This document shows positions 21,957 through 23,868 of a stretch of DNA of 23,868 nucleotides, in pieces (the first letter of the stretch is position 1; each line of letters starts with the position of its first letter). The notes below the pieces were generated by a model. That model searched no databases and was not told the DNA's origin. It saw only the letters and a program-made list of their open reading frames with translations. A program made the translations under genes and the position numbers. This stretch comes from a virus: IMG/VR virus record IMGVR_UViG_3300027816_000402, positions 1 through 23,868 of that record; one strand, written 5' to 3'.

Positions 21957-22699
21957 ACATTCACCAACTTTAAATCACCTTTAACTTTAAGATTCTTATT
22001 ATCTCTGAACCAATTACCACAGCTACGGCATTGATAACGTTGATATTTGCCTGCCGAAGTCATATTATACCCTCTTCGCTGGAAATTCTTAGAAGTACAG
22101 GTAGGACAACATAAGTCAGTGCCTTCAACAAGGTTACGGTTAAGATGATTCTTTATCCAAGGTTTAAATCTTTCATACACTTTCTCAAGAAGTATAACAT
22201 CATTACGATTATATTCTTCCATGATCTTCCAAGCTTTAGGTATACCTGCCATACATTGAACCCATAACTCATGTCCACTGTGTTCTGTTTTCTTACCAAG
22301 ACCTAGCTGTTGAGCAACATAGTCTAACTTATTAGATACAAATCTAAAGCGACCTTTAGCTACAGTTAATAAGTCAATCTCTTTAAATGGTGCAGGAGGA
22401 AACATTCCATGTAAGAGAAACTCTTTGTTGAGTGATGGTATATCGAATCGTTTACCGTTGTAGTGTATGACAGCATCGGCTTCATCAAGAAGCTTATGGA
22501 TACCTTCTAGCATCTTTTTGTCACCTGACTTCTTCACAGAATCAAAGACCATCTTCTTATCACCGAGCCACTTCGCTGCATAGCACATAACATACGATGA
22601 CTCTTGAAGTTGATTGATACCAATGTTCTGATCCCAGATACCCCACACATGAGCTACATTAGGAGCCATCTCAATATCTAATAGTAATATCTTACTCAT
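21953..22699 (-). CDS. DnaQ/RNase H-like 3'-5' exonuclease with C-terminal zinc ribbon
   Basis: 248 aa when started at 22699, where AGGAGG precedes the ATG (a longer frame to 22744 runs back into the preceding gene). Exonuclease motifs: D8-x-E10 in LLLDIEMAP, H79..D86 in HYNGKRFD, and Y163..D167 in YNRND, as in the RNase_H_2/PolB-like exonuclease group. Residues 198..227 add CPTC...CRSC with QRYQCRSCGNWFRD, a zinc ribbon of the kind seen at the front of insertion-sequence transposases. Likely role: nucleolytic processing of host or phage DNA, or proofreading in trans. The ribbon probably binds DNA. It lies two genes downstream of endonuclease I. Confidence 0.82.
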   Translation of the reverse strand: MSKILLLDIEMAPNVAHVWGIWDQNIGINQLQESSYVMCYAAKWLGDKKMVFDSVKKSGDKKMLEGIHKLLDEADAVIHYNGKRFDIPSLNKEFLLHGMFPPAPFKEIDLLTVAKGRFRFVSNKLDYVAQQLGLGKKTEHSGHELWVQCMAGIPKAWKIMEEYNRNDVILLEKVYERFKPWIKNHLNRNLVEGTDLCCPTCTSKNFQRRGYNMTSAGKYQRYQCRSCGNWFRDNKNLKVKGDLKLVNV

Positions 22700-22700
22700 T

Positions 22701-22913
22701 CTATTCCTCCTTAGAATAAATCCAGTTAGGATTCCACATACCACGATGTAAATCGTTTTTAAATCCGTCTTCTTTTAACATCTTCTCAAACTTCTCTTGC
22801 TTATCTTTTGGTAATACTGAAGGGTACTTTACGTTGTTATCAATTACATACTCATAAGCTGAGTAGGTAGCTGATAGTGGTGTGTACATATTATCTATAT
22901 TTAGGAATTCCAT
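22701..22913 (-). CDS. Hypothetical protein (70 aa)
   Basis: Function unknown. The sequence begins MEFLNIDNMYTPLSATYSAY, then has KYPSVLPKDKQEKFEKMLKEDGF and ends NPNWIYSKEE; it is polar and Tyr-rich with one clear helix. No motif is recognised. The ATG overlaps the stop of the preceding gene (TAATG), and its own stop is 1 nt before the exonuclease start, so it fits the tiled operon. The AGGAGG that serves the exonuclease lies inside its last codons. Confidence 0.65.
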   Translation of the reverse strand: MEFLNIDNMYTPLSATYSAYEYVIDNNVKYPSVLPKDKQEKFEKMLKEDGFKNDLHRGMWNPNWIYSKEE

Positions 22914-23110
22914 TATGATATTTTACCTCCATTGTTTATGTAGTAATCAAGTTCATCTTGAGCAGATTCTTGATCTTGTAGTTGAATAGTACCACTGTGA
23001 ATTAACATTTCAATAGCCAAATGTATAAGATATTCTGCTTCGTCTTCACTTACACTAAACTGAAAGTCATAACCTCCACGTTCATTTTTCACACAGTTTT
23101 TGATAATCAC
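22913..23110 (-). CDS. Hypothetical acidic protein (65 aa), GTG start
   Basis: Function unknown. The chosen start is a GTG at 23110 because AAGGA stands 8 nt before it; a second GTG at 23092 has no ribosome site. This overlaps the endonuclease gene by 29 nt. The product shows YDFQFSVSEDEAEYLIHLAIEMLIHSG, i.e. a strand followed by a helix, then an acidic ELDYYINNGGKIS end. No named motif. It stops in a TAATG overlap with the 70-aa gene. Confidence 0.62.
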   Translation of the reverse strand: MIIKNCVKNERGGYDFQFSVSEDEAEYLIHLAIEMLIHSGTIQLQDQESAQDELDYYINNGGKIS

Positions 23111-23465
23111 GAAGCCAGTCCTTTCTGAAGTCTAACCACAGAAACCCTTGAGCTTCTGCCCACATAGCATAAGTTGTTTTACTTCTTTTAGTTAATTTGT
23201 TATCAGGATTTTGAAATAGAAATATAATAATAATGTTAGGATTGCACTGTTTAAACCACACCATTTTCTTTCTAGTCTCGAGATCAAGCTTACCCTTAGC
23301 TTCAATAAATATATTCCTACGACCAGTTTTAAAATCAGGAGTGTAAGTTCTTTCTTGCTCTGGTTGTACATATTTGTATTTAGTAGGTTCATATTTAACC
23401 GTTGGGAATACTTTCTTTAACGAAGCCCAGACTTTCTCTTCTAGTTTACTTTTGAATGTTGGCAT
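23082..23465 (-). CDS. T7-type endonuclease I (Holliday junction resolvase)
   Basis: Cleaves branched DNA and helps degrade host DNA and resolve replication intermediates before packaging. With start at 23465 the protein is 127 aa (T7 gp3 is 149). Catalytic positions of the family can be placed: Glu9 in SKLEEKV, Glu26 in KYEP, Asp44 in YTPDF, Glu55 and Lys57 in IEAKG, plus SKTTYAMWAEAQGF near 95..108. The ATG at 23465 is preferred over 23489 because AAGAG precedes it and the protein then begins close to the family's core. It overlaps the end of the upstream exonuclease gene by 20 nt, as T7 genes 3 and 6 are functional partners. Confidence 0.9.
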   Translation of the reverse strand: MPTFKSKLEEKVWASLKKVFPTVKYEPTKYKYVQPEQERTYTPDFKTGRRNIFIEAKGKLDLETRKKMVWFKQCNPNIIIIFLFQNPDNKLTKRSKTTYAMWAEAQGFLWLDFRKDWLRDYQKLCEK

Positions 23466-23868
23466 CAAATCTCTTTTTCCAATCGTCATCTATAGATCTA
23501 AGTATCCATAGAACTCTTGCGTTCATAATAAATTCATCATCATTACCATATAAATTTCTTACGATATTGAACATCTCTTGTTCTGATTGGCAACCAGCAA
23601 GCATAACCTTTGCCTTCTTCTCACCAATCTTTTCAATACCTTTTATGTTATCTGAAGTATCACCTTTAAGACATTGTTCGTAGAAAAGACGAAGACCCTC
23701 AAGTTCTGTTTGTTCAACAAATCTGTCAGGTCTTGTCCAACCTTTACCACTAATTTCCCAGGAGAAGTGAGAACCTGGTACTTGTAGTAAATCTTTATCT
23801 AATGTACAAATAATTGTTTCATTAGTTTGGTTAATTGCTAGAGCATCATCTGCTTCTAAACCATCAGG
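23446..23868 (-). CDS. 5'-3' exonuclease, C-terminal part (T7 gp6-like, start outside window)
   Basis: The minus frame is open from the right edge to a TAA at 23446; no start is inside, so the gene is cut by the window. The 140 visible residues include DGLEADDALAI, LDKDLLQVPG, and LKGDTSDNIKGIEKIGEKKA, the acidic metal-binding and helix-hairpin-helix blocks of the FEN-like 5' nuclease family to which T7 gp6 and polymerase I 5' exonucleases belong. It should degrade host DNA and remove RNA primers. A DNA polymerase would be expected further right. It overlaps endonuclease I by 20 nt. Confidence 0.88.
   Translation of the reverse strand, partial: PDGLEADDALAINQTNETIICTLDKDLLQVPGSHFSWEISGKGWTRPDRFVEQTELEGLRLFYEQCLKGDTSDNIKGIEKIGEKKAKVMLAGCQSEQEMFNIVRNLYGNDDEFIMNARVLWILRSIDDDWKKRFDANIQK

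Noticed and set aside
1-23868. CRISPR array, insertion sequence, attachment site, tRNA
   Set aside because: No spaced direct repeats, transposase, integrase or tRNA fold seen on either strand; the zinc ribbon in the exonuclease is the only transposase-like piece and is a domain, not an element.

Overview
The window is a gene-dense, AT-rich stretch of a tailed, T7-like (podovirus-type) phage genome with no integrase or other sign of lysogeny. It reads as two convergent transcription units. The plus strand (1 to about 18.17 kb) carries packaging, head, tail and ejection genes in T7-like order: large terminase (5' end off the window), portal, an 84-aa protein, scaffold, major capsid, a decoration-like protein, a beta-rich head/fibre-like protein, tail adaptor (gp11-like), four very small proteins, tail nozzle (gp12-like), a small acetyltransferase-like protein, a gp14-like internal protein, a 1567-aa internal core protein, and a 755-aa protein with a C-terminal lytic transglycosylase domain. 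The minus strand (23.87 kb back to 18.26 kb) carries DNA metabolism genes: a 5'-3' exonuclease (running off the right edge), T7-type endonuclease I, a DnaQ/RNase H-like exonuclease with a zinc ribbon, an SprT-like metallopeptidase, a DUF3310 protein, a class II (adenosylcobalamin) ribonucleotide reductase, a SLOG-type protein and several small unknowns.

The two units meet at a 72-nt interrupted hairpin (18176..18247) followed on the minus strand by seven U residues. Two near-perfect or perfect host sigma70 promoters are visible, both with 17-nt spacers: one between portal and scaffold (plus strand), one inside the stop codon of the SprT gene (minus strand). No phage RNA polymerase is in the window, so host RNA polymerase probably transcribes these units. 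A strong stem-loop just after the capsid/decoration gene pair resembles the position of T7's T-phi terminator.

The gene set (T7-like virion genes, endonuclease I, 5' exonuclease, class II reductase, low GC, host-type promoters) is what I would expect of a marine podovirus infecting an AT-rich bacterium, possibly of the HMO-2011/pelagiphage kind. That assignment is recall-based inference, not shown by the sequence.

The most unusual signals are in small genes. A 39-aa lysine-rich protein (7024..7143) starts with a near copy of the first 17 residues of the major capsid protein, using different codons. The next two small proteins share a C-terminal 'QDELKRRE + Lys' tag. A 35-aa membrane microprotein sits directly on the minus-strand promoter. 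Two same-strand genes (DUF3310 and a 75-aa protein) overlap by 137 nt in different frames.
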